A DNA stretch of 60,446 nt from a virus: positions 1 through 60,446 of the IMG/VR virus record IMGVR_UViG_3300047564_003845; one strand, written 5' to 3'. Position 1 is the stretch's first letter. Each line of letters begins with the position of its first letter. The notes below the pieces were generated by a model. That model saw only the letters and a list, made by a program, of their open reading frames with translations, did no database searches and was not told where the DNA came from. This document shows positions 22,211 to 30,097 of this stretch, piece by piece. Position numbers and translations under genes: made by a program.

Positions 22211-22757
22211 ATAATGGGTTTCCGCTCAAATCTACTATATCATAGATAGTATACTTGAAACTAACCTCTGCAGTAAAGTACTGAATATCTGTATCTGTTG
22301 CATCAAAAGTTAGAGTTGATAAAGTATATGGAAATAAATCCTTAAAAATTATTTTAAAATTTGGAACTTGACTACTTGTAAGAACCTGTAAAGTTCCATC
22401 AGAGTAAATATTTTGTCTATCTTTTACATAATTACCTCTCGCCATTCCTTGTCTTTCTAGTTCACCAAATTGCTCCAACCTTTCTGGGAATCCAAGACCA
22501 CGTATCCAATTTTGAATTGCCATATAATTCTCAAGATTTTCATCAACAAGAAAACGTAAATTTAAATCTCCAAACTCAATAATGTCTCCTGGAGTTGGGA
22601 GCATTTTTGTGTATGAGGGTTGAGTAGCAACTCCAAGATTTAAATCTGGTATATTTGCCTGATTACAAAAAAAAGCAACCTTAGGTTCTCTTACCAAAGA
22701 GAATTTAAACCCTGTTGGAGATAGATAATTTCTATTCTCAATCTGTCCTCTAGTCAT
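22200..22757 (-). CDS. Virion protein with probable tail-tube-like fold
   Basis: This 185-residue protein begins MTRGQIENRNYLSPTGFKFS and has ANIPDLNLG, PGDIIEFGDLNLRFLVDENLENY and IQNWIRGLGFPE. The order hydrophobic strand, SAN/ANIP, PGD, F-L-x-F-V-D-E and N-Y-x-x-I-x-x-W-I parallels gp19 in this window (SAALPASNI, R-FDTWTVTV-NDE, AIRNAMEIWMQKI). So I infer the tube-type beta-barrel shared by tube, tube-cap and tube-initiator proteins of contractile tails. T4 gp48/gp54 are in the same superfamily; I cannot assign which, if either. It follows a terminator and a TCTAAATA element. Confidence 0.8.
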   Translation of the reverse strand: MTRGQIENRNYLSPTGFKFSLVREPKVAFFCNQANIPDLNLGVATQPSYTKMLPTPGDIIEFGDLNLRFLVDENLENYMAIQNWIRGLGFPERLEQFGELERQGMARGNYVKDRQNIYSDGTLQVLTSSQVPNFKIIFKDLFPYTLSTLTFDATDTDIQYFTAEVSFKYTIYDIVDLSGNPLYGY

Positions 22758-22768
22758 CTTTTTTTAAG

Positions 22769-22776
22769 TATTTAGA
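22769..22776 (-). promoter_or_regulatory. Weak late promoter candidate TCTAAATA
   Basis: TCTAAATA (one mismatch) on the minus strand between the gp23 terminator and the tube-fold gene, 11 nt before its ATG, which is shorter than usual. Confidence 0.35.
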
Positions 22777-22803
22777 TAAAAAAAGAGACCCTTTCGGGTC
22801 TCT
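22777..22803 (-). terminator. Strong intrinsic terminator after gp23
   Basis: Minus-strand AGAGACCC, GAAA tetraloop, GGGTCTCT and a run of T residues: eight pairs with a stable tetraloop. It ends the abundant capsid transcript. Confidence 0.95.
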
Positions 22804-22824
22804 GAGTAATTTATGTGAAATGAC

Positions 22825-24258
22825 TCACATGAGGTTCTTAACAGCAACTCTTCTGTAGTAGCGGTTGCTGTTGGTTGTGAGACGACCAAGACCCTGAGTG
22901 GTTCCTTCTGCGAATGGGTTAGCAACGAGACCATAACGGGTCTTGAAGCCAATCTTGGGCTGGAAGGAGTTCTCGCCAACGGCACGAACCATTTGGAGAG
23001 GAACATAAGGACAATAGAAGAGTCCAGCGTCATAAGGTGAAGAACCCTTATAACCAACAACGTAGTACTGGTTGCCACCTGTTGGAGCACCATTAGCTGC
23101 GGTGAGGTTTGCTGAATAAGGATCGATATATACGCGATACTTACCCATCAGAGTACCAGCAAAGGTGTTGCCAGTGTCGTCTACCTGGAGATTAGCGTTG
23201 AGTGCAGGGGTGTAGTCGAGAACACCAGCCATGGTCAGTGCTGAAGCAACGTCAGCAGAGCACATGATGATGTTGCCCTTTCCTCTACGAGTTCTTTGAG
23301 CGATAGCGTTAGCATCTCTCTCAATTTGGAACAGAAGACCCTTGAACTTTTCAACCGACCAACGACCATTGGAGTCAACGTCGAGGTCAAATACACCAGC
23401 GGTAGCAACGTTCTGGGAAGCACCCTTTTCAGCAACCATGTAAATGGTACGAATAACTTCGCGGTTGATCTCAGCAAGAATCTCAGTTGAGAGAATGTTT
23501 GCTAATTCCGCTTCAGCATTCAGACCGTGGATTGCTTTAAGGTCTTGAGCGAGCTCAAGTGAGTACTCGGCTTTCAGAGCGCGTGACTTTGCAGTAACCG
23601 TGACTTTCTCAATTGAGAATGCCATCTGGTTGAAAGCATTGCTTCCGGTACCATCAAGGTTCTCTGAATCGCCTGTTGGCATTCCGCTACCGACGTTATA
23701 GTCACCAGCAGCAACTGAAGCAGCGTTGAGGACAGATGGGTTATCGCCTCTCTGAGTGGTAGTACCAATACCAGTTGAGGTTTGTGCGAAACCAGCAGTA
23801 ACGTCAAACCCAGCATCCTGACCTGAGAATGAAGAATCTACTTCATTGTAGAAGGTCTCGGTGCCACTTTGATTGGTGTAGCGTGAGCGCATTGCGAAGA
23901 TGAGTCCAGTAGGACCACTCATTGGTTGAACGCCAGCCAGGTCATAAGCGACCAGGTTAGGCATTGAACGGCGAATGAGTGAAATTAGAACTGGATCAAA
24001 ACCTGCGGTAGGACCACCTGCAGCAGCACTACCACCAAATGCACCTGATGCACCAGCAGCGTTACCACTATTGGTTGGAGCTTCCATGAGCATATTCATG
24101 GAACCGTGCTCAAATGCACTTTGCTCTCTGAGGAATTTTTCTTGGTTTTCGAGCAGGACAGCGGTTACAGCTCTACGATGAGAATCTTTGATTGGATCAA
24201 GACCCTGATAGTCTAAGAGAGGTGCCCACTTTTCCTGCAGATGTTCTGAATGAAACAT
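22825..24258 (-). CDS. 23: Major capsid protein gp23
   Basis: This 477-residue protein forms the head shell. Typical gp23 segments include EKWAPLLDY near the start, PMSGPTGLIFAMRSRY, SRALKAEYSLELAQDLKAIHG, and YDAGLFYCPYVPLQM near the end. A prohead-protease site fits NMLME|APT, with cleavage after E59, matching L-x-E specificity of gp21. The mature protein would start at A60 and have about 418 residues. T4 gp23 is 521 aa with cleavage after residue 65. It follows gp22 and is followed by a strong terminator. Confidence 0.97.
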   Translation of the reverse strand: MFHSEHLQEKWAPLLDYQGLDPIKDSHRRAVTAVLLENQEKFLREQSAFEHGSMNMLMEAPTNSGNAAGASGAFGGSAAAGGPTAGFDPVLISLIRRSMPNLVAYDLAGVQPMSGPTGLIFAMRSRYTNQSGTETFYNEVDSSFSGQDAGFDVTAGFAQTSTGIGTTTQRGDNPSVLNAASVAAGDYNVGSGMPTGDSENLDGTGSNAFNQMAFSIEKVTVTAKSRALKAEYSLELAQDLKAIHGLNAEAELANILSTEILAEINREVIRTIYMVAEKGASQNVATAGVFDLDVDSNGRWSVEKFKGLLFQIERDANAIAQRTRRGKGNIIMCSADVASALTMAGVLDYTPALNANLQVDDTGNTFAGTLMGKYRVYIDPYSANLTAANGAPTGGNQYYVVGYKGSSPYDAGLFYCPYVPLQMVRAVGENSFQPKIGFKTRYGLVANPFAEGTTQGLGRLTTNSNRYYRRVAVKNLM

Positions 24259-24318
24259 TTGCGTTTACCTTTGTTTACTAAGTGTTTGTTTTTTGGGTTT
24301 GAATTATATTAAATTCAA

Positions 24319-25479
24319 TTATTTACTAAATGCTGAGAGACTCTTGAGATAAGCAGCCATTGATGGTGAGTGTGACTCATAATCAGAGCTTACTCCTTCT
24401 GAAAGAGTATCTGCTTTAGTTTTTGGAGAAACAACTCTTGAAGGGAAATATGATTCCTTCAAAGTCTCCAGTTTTTCACGATATTCTTCTTCACTTTCAA
24501 ACTCAACACTTTCGGCAAGTGAAGCGAGCTTGTCTTTCTGAGTGTCTGCAAGACCTTCAGTGACTTGTTCAAAGATTCCATCCGCAACCGCCTCTGCGAG
24601 ACGCTTGTTTAGGGAAACATTCTTTTCGATTTGCTCGTTGAGTTTTGTCTCCATTTCATCAAGTTTTTCTACCATGCTCTCAAGCACATCATATTTATCT
24701 TCAGGGATTGATACATAATGTTCTTCAAAAAGACCCTTCATTCCTTGGAGGAATGATTCGGTCATTTCGGTCTTAAGACCTTGTTCGATAACGAGTGAAT
24801 TTTCTTGCATCCACTCATCAGCAACATACTCAAGATAAGCGTCTACACGCTCAGAAAGTTGAGACTTAATTTCTGCAACTTCTTCAGCAAGAGCATTTGC
24901 ATATTGCTCTTCGATTGCTTCTTGAATTTGAGAAACTCTAGAATTAATAGCAGCTTCGAAGATAATACGTGCCTTCTCTTGGAACTCTTCTGAGAGTTCT
25001 TCACCTTCTAGAAGAGCATTAACATCTTCTTCGATGTCAAACTCTTCTTCCATTTTCTTCTTACCGCCCTCTTCTTCCTTTTCTTCTTCCTCTTTTTTCT
25101 TACCGCCCTCTTCTTCCTCTTCTTCTTCCTTAGCTTCTACGATTTCCTCTTCTTCGGTTTCTTCTTCGATGAGGTCCTCATCTTCGAGTTCTTCTTCCTC
25201 TTTCATTCCTTTCATTGCATCAGCAGCACCAGCACCCTTATTTACAACATCCTTAACTTGCTTAAGAGTTGATCCTGGTGTTTTGAGTTTTGCTGAATCA
25301 TCATCAGACTTATAATTTTCTGGCGTTGGGCCACCAAGATCTTCCCAACCTGCTGTTTGACCATCAGGAATATTGCCTGATAGTTTTGGCATCGCGTCTG
25401 CCGCTTTTGCATTTGCATTAACAGCGGTTCTGGATTGCTTTGTGCCTACTTCCATTTCTTGTAAATCTCCACGAGACAT
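24319..25479 (-). CDS. 22: Prohead scaffolding core protein gp22
   Basis: This 386-residue protein is the internal scaffold on which gp23 assembles; it is degraded by gp21. It is highly acidic (residues 93-150, with EEEEEEEGGKKK and EEEEKEEEGGKKK as a tandem near-repeat) and then helical and coiled-coil-rich. The position between gp21 and gp23 and the length class identify it; T4 gp22 (269 aa) has no such long acidic insert. An exact late promoter lies 38 nt before its start. The C-terminus (SPSMAAYLKSLSAFSK) is the end expected to contact the capsid protein. Confidence 0.88.
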   Translation of the reverse strand: MSRGDLQEMEVGTKQSRTAVNANAKAADAMPKLSGNIPDGQTAGWEDLGGPTPENYKSDDDSAKLKTPGSTLKQVKDVVNKGAGAADAMKGMKEEEELEDEDLIEEETEEEEIVEAKEEEEEEEGGKKKEEEEKEEEGGKKKMEEEFDIEEDVNALLEGEELSEEFQEKARIIFEAAINSRVSQIQEAIEEQYANALAEEVAEIKSQLSERVDAYLEYVADEWMQENSLVIEQGLKTEMTESFLQGMKGLFEEHYVSIPEDKYDVLESMVEKLDEMETKLNEQIEKNVSLNKRLAEAVADGIFEQVTEGLADTQKDKLASLAESVEFESEEEYREKLETLKESYFPSRVVSPKTKADTLSEGVSSDYESHSPSMAAYLKSLSAFSK

Positions 25480-25517
25480 TTGAACTCTCCGTTTAACCTT
25501 TAGTTATAAACTATATT

Positions 25518-25525
25518 TATTTATA
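25518..25525 (-). promoter_or_regulatory. Late promoter, exact TATAAATA, for gp22-gp23
   Basis: Exact TATAAATA on the minus strand, 38 nt upstream of the gp22 ATG, followed by a second AATAAATA 4 bases nearer. It would drive scaffold and capsid genes. Confidence 0.75.
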
Positions 25526-25535
25526 ATTTAATAAA

Positions 25536-26186
25536 TTACAATGAGTTTAAGAACTCGATGAAGAGAGATAATTTATACTCTTCTAAAATACCCTCATCAA
25601 CTAGAGTATTTATTCTACGTTTAGTGTTTTCCGCTACCCTTTCTCTTAGCATTCCACCATCCCATACCCATTCTTTGCCTTCCATAATTCCTTGAACGAA
25701 TGCATCGGGAGCAGAAGGATCGGCAACAATATCAGCAGCAGTTGCTAACATAAAGTCTTCGCCAACTTCAGTATATCCCTCTCTTGTTGGTCTCACCGAA
25801 CCAATACCGCGAGAAGAAACTCCCAGAGTCACTCCTTCTTTAAGAAGTGATTCTGCAATCTTACCCATTGGGGTAGAAAGAATTTGTGCCTTACCAATGA
25901 AGTTATTTCCCTCACGACGAAGTTCAACAATCTTATGAGAAACACGATCCAAATTTACAGTTGGCCCATCTGGATGCCCTAATTCACCAAGAGCACGACC
26001 TTTATTTACATACTGTTCTGTATAACGCCGTACTTCCCTTTCCATAACAGGCATACGGTACATTCTACCATTCCTGTTTACAACTTCAGTTTGTAGAAAA
26101 GGACCTTGAATATAAAGAGTTTTTTGACCGTTCTTTTCTTCGGTAATAACTTCTACTGATTCTATTTCTTCGGTGATAAGTTTCAT
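25536..26186 (-). CDS. 21: Prohead core protease gp21
   Basis: This 216-residue serine protease matures the head by cleaving at L/I-x-E. The catalytic His lies in GELGHPD (H71) and the Ser in GVSSRG (S124 or S125), the arrangement of the gp21 family; length equals T4 gp21 (212 aa). Substrates in this window would be gp22, gp23 and proteins with capsid-targeting-like N-termini. It is 4 bp from the preceding small gene. The N-terminal part (TEEIESVEVITEEKNGQKTLY) fits the family. Confidence 0.95.
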   Translation of the reverse strand: MKLITEEIESVEVITEEKNGQKTLYIQGPFLQTEVVNRNGRMYRMPVMEREVRRYTEQYVNKGRALGELGHPDGPTVNLDRVSHKIVELRREGNNFIGKAQILSTPMGKIAESLLKEGVTLGVSSRGIGSVRPTREGYTEVGEDFMLATAADIVADPSAPDAFVQGIMEGKEWVWDGGMLRERVAENTKRRINTLVDEGILEEYKLSLFIEFLNSL

Positions 26187-26190
26187 TTTC

Positions 26191-26457
26191 TTAGTTGGTA
26201 AATCCTACTTTTGATGCCTTAATTGCTGAAGATGTCCAAATAACATCTGTTGGGAGTTTTTCTAAAAACTCAACCGAGTTTCCTGGCATAGAAAAATAAA
26301 TTGTAGTTGCTGCTCCAACAATCGTTGAAACACCAACTGTAACAATACCAGAAGTTGTATTATGCAATCTGATGCAAGTGGCATTACTAATACTAGTTGC
26401 CGCACCCGCCGAAGAACCAGTTGCCTCTTCAGTTTCAAATACTTTTGTCCTTTGCAT
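26191..26457 (-). CDS. Small structural protein candidate, beta-rich
   Basis: This 88-residue protein, rich in Thr, Ser, Ala, Gly and Val (VSTIVGAATTIYFSMPGNSV), is 4 bp upstream of gp21 and has its own AATAAATA late element 21 nt upstream. No family is recognised. The composition resembles small virion decoration or adaptor proteins, and its place in the prohead cluster supports a head or virion role; this is inference. Confidence 0.7.
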   Translation of the reverse strand: MQRTKVFETEEATGSSAGAATSISNATCIRLHNTTSGIVTVGVSTIVGAATTIYFSMPGNSVEFLEKLPTDVIWTSSAIKASKVGFTN

Positions 26458-26478
26458 TTGTATATGATTATTATTAGT

Positions 26479-26486
26479 TATTTATT
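26479..26486 (-). promoter_or_regulatory. Late promoter candidate AATAAATA
   Basis: AATAAATA on the minus strand, 21 nt upstream of the ATG at 26457, in the 43-bp gap between two small virion genes; it would also serve gp21. Confidence 0.5.
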
Positions 26487-26500
26487 ATTTGAATTATCTC

Positions 26501-27232
26501 TCATAATTCATTTTTGATTAAAAGTATATCAAATGCCGCAGTAAATCTTCCATTATTAGATCTACTTGTAATTCGAATATCTACGTCACTCTTTTCTGGT
26601 ATCCTTTGAGGAAATGCAAATTTATAAAAATATTGTCCGCCAGAACCATCAACCTCAAATGTATGCCCAACTCTAAATACAGTTTCGTCAGTATATCTTA
26701 CGTACATAAATCCAGTCCCATCAGCACCAACTTGAGTAGATGCTGTTCCTTGATAAAGAAAAGCAGTGTATCCTGCAGGAACACTGTATATTGACATTAA
26801 AGTTTGACCAAGACCTGCAGTAATTCTAAGAACCTCAGTTCCATCTCTATTAAAACTAACATTTCCTATATTTTGTCCACCACTAGAAACATAACCACGA
26901 TAAACTCTTTTGAATGTTTTAGTTCCGGATACCGTTGCTGCGCTGGATAGAGTAAAAATTTCTGTTATTTCGTTCCAATTTTCATCTAACCCAATAATAG
27001 TAACTTGCTTACCATCATCGGATGCATTTGCTTGTCCTGCAACGAGAACTCCTGGAGTGTTAAATGCTGTCCATGGATATAGAGTATCTGGTTTATCCCA
27101 TACAGTTGCTGTAGTGTTATTTGACTGTAGAGGAGTAGCTCCAAACTTATGAATAGATGATGCACCACGAACTCTACCAAGAGCAACATTTAAATCAAAT
27201 TGTTCATCCCAAATATAGCTTTTAAACCCCAT
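26501..27232 (-). CDS. Virion structural protein candidate, between portal and protease genes
   Basis: This 243-residue protein begins MGFKSYIWDEQFDLNVALGR. It is beta-rich with many aromatic and Gly residues, for example DTLYPWTAFNTPGVLVAG and SIYSVPAGYTAFLYQGTA. I chose the ATG at 27232; a longer form would need a TTG start inside the preceding gene. The sequence resembles structural proteins that I know only as hypothetical. The closing RIPEKSDVDIRITSRSNNG suggests a virion surface or decoration protein. It overlaps nothing and lies two bases from the preceding gene. Function is inferred from position only. Confidence 0.78.
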   Translation of the reverse strand: MGFKSYIWDEQFDLNVALGRVRGASSIHKFGATPLQSNNTTATVWDKPDTLYPWTAFNTPGVLVAGQANASDDGKQVTIIGLDENWNEITEIFTLSSAATVSGTKTFKRVYRGYVSSGGQNIGNVSFNRDGTEVLRITAGLGQTLMSIYSVPAGYTAFLYQGTASTQVGADGTGFMYVRYTDETVFRVGHTFEVDGSGGQYFYKFAFPQRIPEKSDVDIRITSRSNNGRFTAAFDILLIKNEL

Positions 27233-27234
27233 AA

Positions 27235-27555
27235 TCAATCAATCCATTCCAATTTTGATGGATGATATCTCTGCGCGTTCTTTATGTTTAAATTCTTTTC
27301 TATCACCGGATAAATTTGATGAACGATTGCACCAGGATAATTGGATTGCAACTGTTCACCAAGTTCTCTAGTAGATGGAATTCCGTTTTTAGTAATTAAC
27401 TCTAAACGATATAAGTTCCCTTCCCAGATTATGTCCGCAACATATTCTTCACCAACTTGTTGTTGTGGTTCTGGTTGAGAATTAATATAAAGATTTCCTG
27501 TGAAATCACCAGCAATATTAACCGATTCTGAGATAAATTGCTTGAAAGATTTCAT
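27235..27555 (-). CDS. Small prohead protein in gp68 position, capsid-targeting-like N-terminus
   Basis: This 106-residue protein starts MKSFKQFISESVNIAGDFTG. The first ten residues resemble the T4 capsid-targeting sequence MKTYQEFIAE, and FISE|S is a good L/I-x-E cleavage site after E10. I chose the ATG at 27555 over the longer, basic upstream extension because the latter would run into the preceding gene. It lies where T4 has gp68 (order 20-67-68-21), but sequence identity to gp68 is not evident to me. A beta-rich middle (YVADIIWEGNLYRLEL) follows. I infer an internal head or core protein cleaved by gp21. Confidence 0.78.
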   Translation of the reverse strand: MKSFKQFISESVNIAGDFTGNLYINSQPEPQQQVGEEYVADIIWEGNLYRLELITKNGIPSTRELGEQLQSNYPGAIVHQIYPVIEKNLNIKNAQRYHPSKLEWID

Positions 27556-27556
27556 A

Positions 27557-27718
27557 TCATTCCTCTTCCTGTTCCTCTTGACCAAACATACTCATTGCCA
27601 CTGCAGGGCGAACTTCATCGATTTTTTCTGATGCCTTTGAGAATAAAAGATCTTTGATTTTATCGCTGATATTCGACGCAGACTCATCAGAAGCAATCAT
27701 ATCCAGTAAATCATCCAT
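27557..27718 (-). CDS. 67: Prohead core protein gp67-like
   Basis: This 53-residue protein, MDDLLDMIASDESASNISDK and so on, has a helical SASEKIDEVRP stretch and an acidic end (FGQEEQEEE). Its place between portal gp20 and the gp68-position gene equals T4 gp67 (Pip), an acidic core protein of 80 aa, and relatives in cyanophages are small like this one. It is short but tightly packed: the following ATG begins one base after its stop. An exact late promoter lies 28 nt upstream. Confidence 0.75.
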   Translation of the reverse strand: MDDLLDMIASDESASNISDKIKDLLFSKASEKIDEVRPAVAMSMFGQEEQEEE

Positions 27719-27746
27719 TTTTATAAACCAAATTAAGAGTCGTTTC

Positions 27747-27754
27747 TATTTATA
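27747..27754 (-). promoter_or_regulatory. Late promoter, exact TATAAATA, before gp67
   Basis: Exact TATAAATA on the minus strand, overlapping the gp20 stop and 28 nt upstream of the gp67-like ATG. Confidence 0.7.
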
Positions 27755-29438
27755 TTTCACCACCCTTAGGCATCTCAACTGCTTTTGCATTTACTTGAGT
27801 TGTTTTTGCTTGAGCGTTAAGATCCGGTTCCATTACTGGTTGTCCCAAATTCATTTGTGCCGTTTGATCTAAAGGCATACCAGTCATAGGATCTACTGGT
27901 GCATTTGGATCCGGAATAATACCATCTTCAATTTCTTTTTTAATTAATGCATCTTGCTCCAGGATTTCTACGTCAGTTTGGCGAAGAATTTTACGTCTTA
28001 CATAATCCTGAGAGAAATATTTTCCGACATATGGTTCTGCAATTTGAACCATACCTAGTCTTTCATTTAATAACTCAGCATCCTTAAGTTCTGCAAAATG
28101 ATTATCATATAGAAAATCATATTGAATATGTTCGTCCATCTGCTGCCAGTCCTCTGGCGTAATGATGTTCTTAAGAATCAATTGAGTTCTCAGCATATCA
28201 CTAAACATATATGAGAATCTTTTTCTCAGTCTAGAAACAAACTTACTAAACTTAACTTCGTCTCTGAGGATTTCTGATGAACGACCTAGATTAAATCCAC
28301 CTTCTCCATCCATTCTTGATGGTGGAACATTCAGTGAGCGATATAGTTTCTTTTTAAAATATTCAATATCTGTGATTTCTCCAAGGTTCTGTCCGCCGGG
28401 TAGTGTGGAAATCTCCGTTCCTCTGCCACCTTCACGGCGAGGAAGCCAGAAATCCTCAAGCATTGCCATAAACTTGCGATCATCACGAATTTCGCCAGTG
28501 TTTGCATCATAAACAAGTTTGTTACGATAACGCATCATAACATCACGAAGATATTGTTCCGCCTTCACTTTTGGTAGATTGCCTACGTCAATGTAAAAAA
28601 TACGACGTTCTGGCGCACGAGATAATCTGTAAATAACTAGTGAATCCTCAATCATACGAAGTTGATTGAGTGATTTAATTGCTTTGTGTAGATATGAAAG
28701 TGTTGACCCTTTATTTCTATCTACAAGACCTGAAGTACAATAAGTAATGGAATCCTTTGTCATGCGGATTCCTGAATTTGAACCTCCCATTGTTCCAGGA
28801 GCTGGAGTTCCTGTTGGATAGGTCATTTTTGGTTCATAAATGAAATATTCTTCAATTTCGGGGAACTCATAATCCATCGGATTATCTACATTTCTGTTTG
28901 AAATCCTATATTTGTCTCCTTCTTTCTTCTTTGCCTGACGAACATAACGCATTTTCATTGCGTCAATATATCTTAGTTCCTGAATACCAGCCTCGGGATT
29001 TTTTAGATCAATTACTTTGTGGTAATAAAGTCTTCCATCAACATACCAATTTCTATAAATTTCGTGAGATTTTTTATCAAAATCTAAAAGTTCTAAAATA
29101 TATTTAAATTCTTGTCTGATTTTCTTCTTAATTCCATCGCTGGCATTCAAGTTATCTAAATCAATTTGAACGGGACTATCATTAGTATCAGAAACAATTG
29201 CCTCATTAACAATATCCTCAATAGCACTATCGCACTCTGGGTGCAGTGCCATCTCACGATATCTTTTAATTAGGTCAAATTCTGTTCTATAGACGCCTTC
29301 AATATCTACATAAGATCCAAAAAAACCACTACTCAAATAGTGGTCAACCCCGTCCTCCTTATTGGGAGGAACGGGGGAAACAGCGCCAGGTGATTGTGGA
29401 TCGTTATCCTCAATTGAAAAACCAAACAATTTTGCCAT
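27750..29438 (-). CDS. 20: Portal vertex protein gp20
   Basis: This 562-residue protein forms the dodecameric DNA entry channel and joins head to neck. Recognisable portal segments are YRTEFDLIKRYREMALHPEC near the start, AIEDIVNEAIV, and RAPERRIFYIDVGNLPK with LNVPPSRMDGEGGFNLG later. Length fits T4 gp20 (524 aa). GATAAATA lies 26 nt upstream. gp20 is a standard marker gene for cyanomyoviruses; this sequence is suitable for placing the phage. Confidence 0.97.
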   Translation of the reverse strand: MAKLFGFSIEDNDPQSPGAVSPVPPNKEDGVDHYLSSGFFGSYVDIEGVYRTEFDLIKRYREMALHPECDSAIEDIVNEAIVSDTNDSPVQIDLDNLNASDGIKKKIRQEFKYILELLDFDKKSHEIYRNWYVDGRLYYHKVIDLKNPEAGIQELRYIDAMKMRYVRQAKKKEGDKYRISNRNVDNPMDYEFPEIEEYFIYEPKMTYPTGTPAPGTMGGSNSGIRMTKDSITYCTSGLVDRNKGSTLSYLHKAIKSLNQLRMIEDSLVIYRLSRAPERRIFYIDVGNLPKVKAEQYLRDVMMRYRNKLVYDANTGEIRDDRKFMAMLEDFWLPRREGGRGTEISTLPGGQNLGEITDIEYFKKKLYRSLNVPPSRMDGEGGFNLGRSSEILRDEVKFSKFVSRLRKRFSYMFSDMLRTQLILKNIITPEDWQQMDEHIQYDFLYDNHFAELKDAELLNERLGMVQIAEPYVGKYFSQDYVRRKILRQTDVEILEQDALIKKEIEDGIIPDPNAPVDPMTGMPLDQTAQMNLGQPVMEPDLNAQAKTTQVNAKAVEMPKGGEI

Positions 29439-29464
29439 TATTAAAGTCTAAACGTATTTTTATC

Positions 29465-29472
29465 TATTTATC
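29465..29472 (-). promoter_or_regulatory. Late promoter candidate GATAAATA for gp20
   Basis: GATAAATA (one mismatch) on the minus strand, 26 nt before the gp20 ATG and just after the gp19 stop. Confidence 0.5.
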
Positions 29473-29473
29473 T

Positions 29474-30064
29474 TTATTGCCAAGCCTCTTGTGCTCCCTG
29501 TGGAGTCCAGTACTGGACCTGGAATTCTACAGTGAATTCCTCAATGGTATCGGAGGTATCATATGAAAGATCAATCGCAGAAACATTTGTTGGGAAGATT
29601 GAATAGAACTTATACAAAGCAGCTGCTTGTAGTCCCCCGCCAGTTGCAGAATTAAATCCAGTAGCAGATGCAGATCTCTTCAGTTGCTTAACATATGCAT
29701 CAACCATATAGTCTGCTGGATTAGTATCTCCGCTTGCATCACCATACTGACCGATCTTTTGCATCCAAATTTCCATTGCATTTCTGATTGCAAAGTTTTC
29801 ATCATTAATAACAGTTACAGTCCAAGTATCAAATGTTCTGTCTCCAGCAACTTTCATAATACGTCCTCTAAAGGGAACGTCGATTGACGCTATATTTGAT
29901 GCTGGAAGAGCAGCTGATTTGCAGAGCATACTGAAGTTATCTTGTCCTTCAGTTCCACCAAAATCAACTCCATTTGGGAGAGTTGGAATAGCAACTTCGA
30001 ATAGATTAGGTCTCGCACCTCCACCAATAAGTGCCTTCTTGAAGTCTTGAATTGAGTGTGCCAT
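29474..30064 (-). CDS. 19: Tail tube protein gp19
   Basis: This 196-residue protein polymerises into the inner tail tube. Motifs include RPNLFEVAIP, SMLCKSAALPASNIASIDVP, FRGRIMKVAGDR and TWTVTVINDENFAIRNAMEIW, typical of gp19. T4 gp19 is 163 aa. A strong AGGAGGAT Shine-Dalgarno and a TATAAATT element (21 nt) precede it. It is followed by gp20 and preceded by the sheath gene, the T4 order. Confidence 0.95.
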   Translation of the reverse strand: MAHSIQDFKKALIGGGARPNLFEVAIPTLPNGVDFGGTEGQDNFSMLCKSAALPASNIASIDVPFRGRIMKVAGDRTFDTWTVTVINDENFAIRNAMEIWMQKIGQYGDASGDTNPADYMVDAYVKQLKRSASATGFNSATGGGLQAAALYKFYSIFPTNVSAIDLSYDTSDTIEEFTVEFQVQYWTPQGAQEAWQ

Positions 30065-30085
30065 TTTTTGGATCCTCCTATAGTT

Positions 30086-30093
30086 AATTTATA
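30086..30093 (-). promoter_or_regulatory. Late promoter candidate TATAAATT for gp19
   Basis: TATAAATT (one mismatch) on the minus strand, 21 nt before the gp19 ATG. Confidence 0.5.
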
Positions 30094-30097
30094 ATAA

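Noticed and set aside
24301-24327. Late promoter directly upstream of gp23 (AGTAAATA)
   Set aside because: It lies about 61 nt from the ATG with mismatches in the key positions, unlike the others; gp23 is more likely read from the gp22 promoter.
25034-25315. Plus-strand Ser-rich gene opposite gp22
   Set aside because: Its serine and leucine runs are the reverse reading of the glutamate and lysine codons of the acidic scaffold insert.
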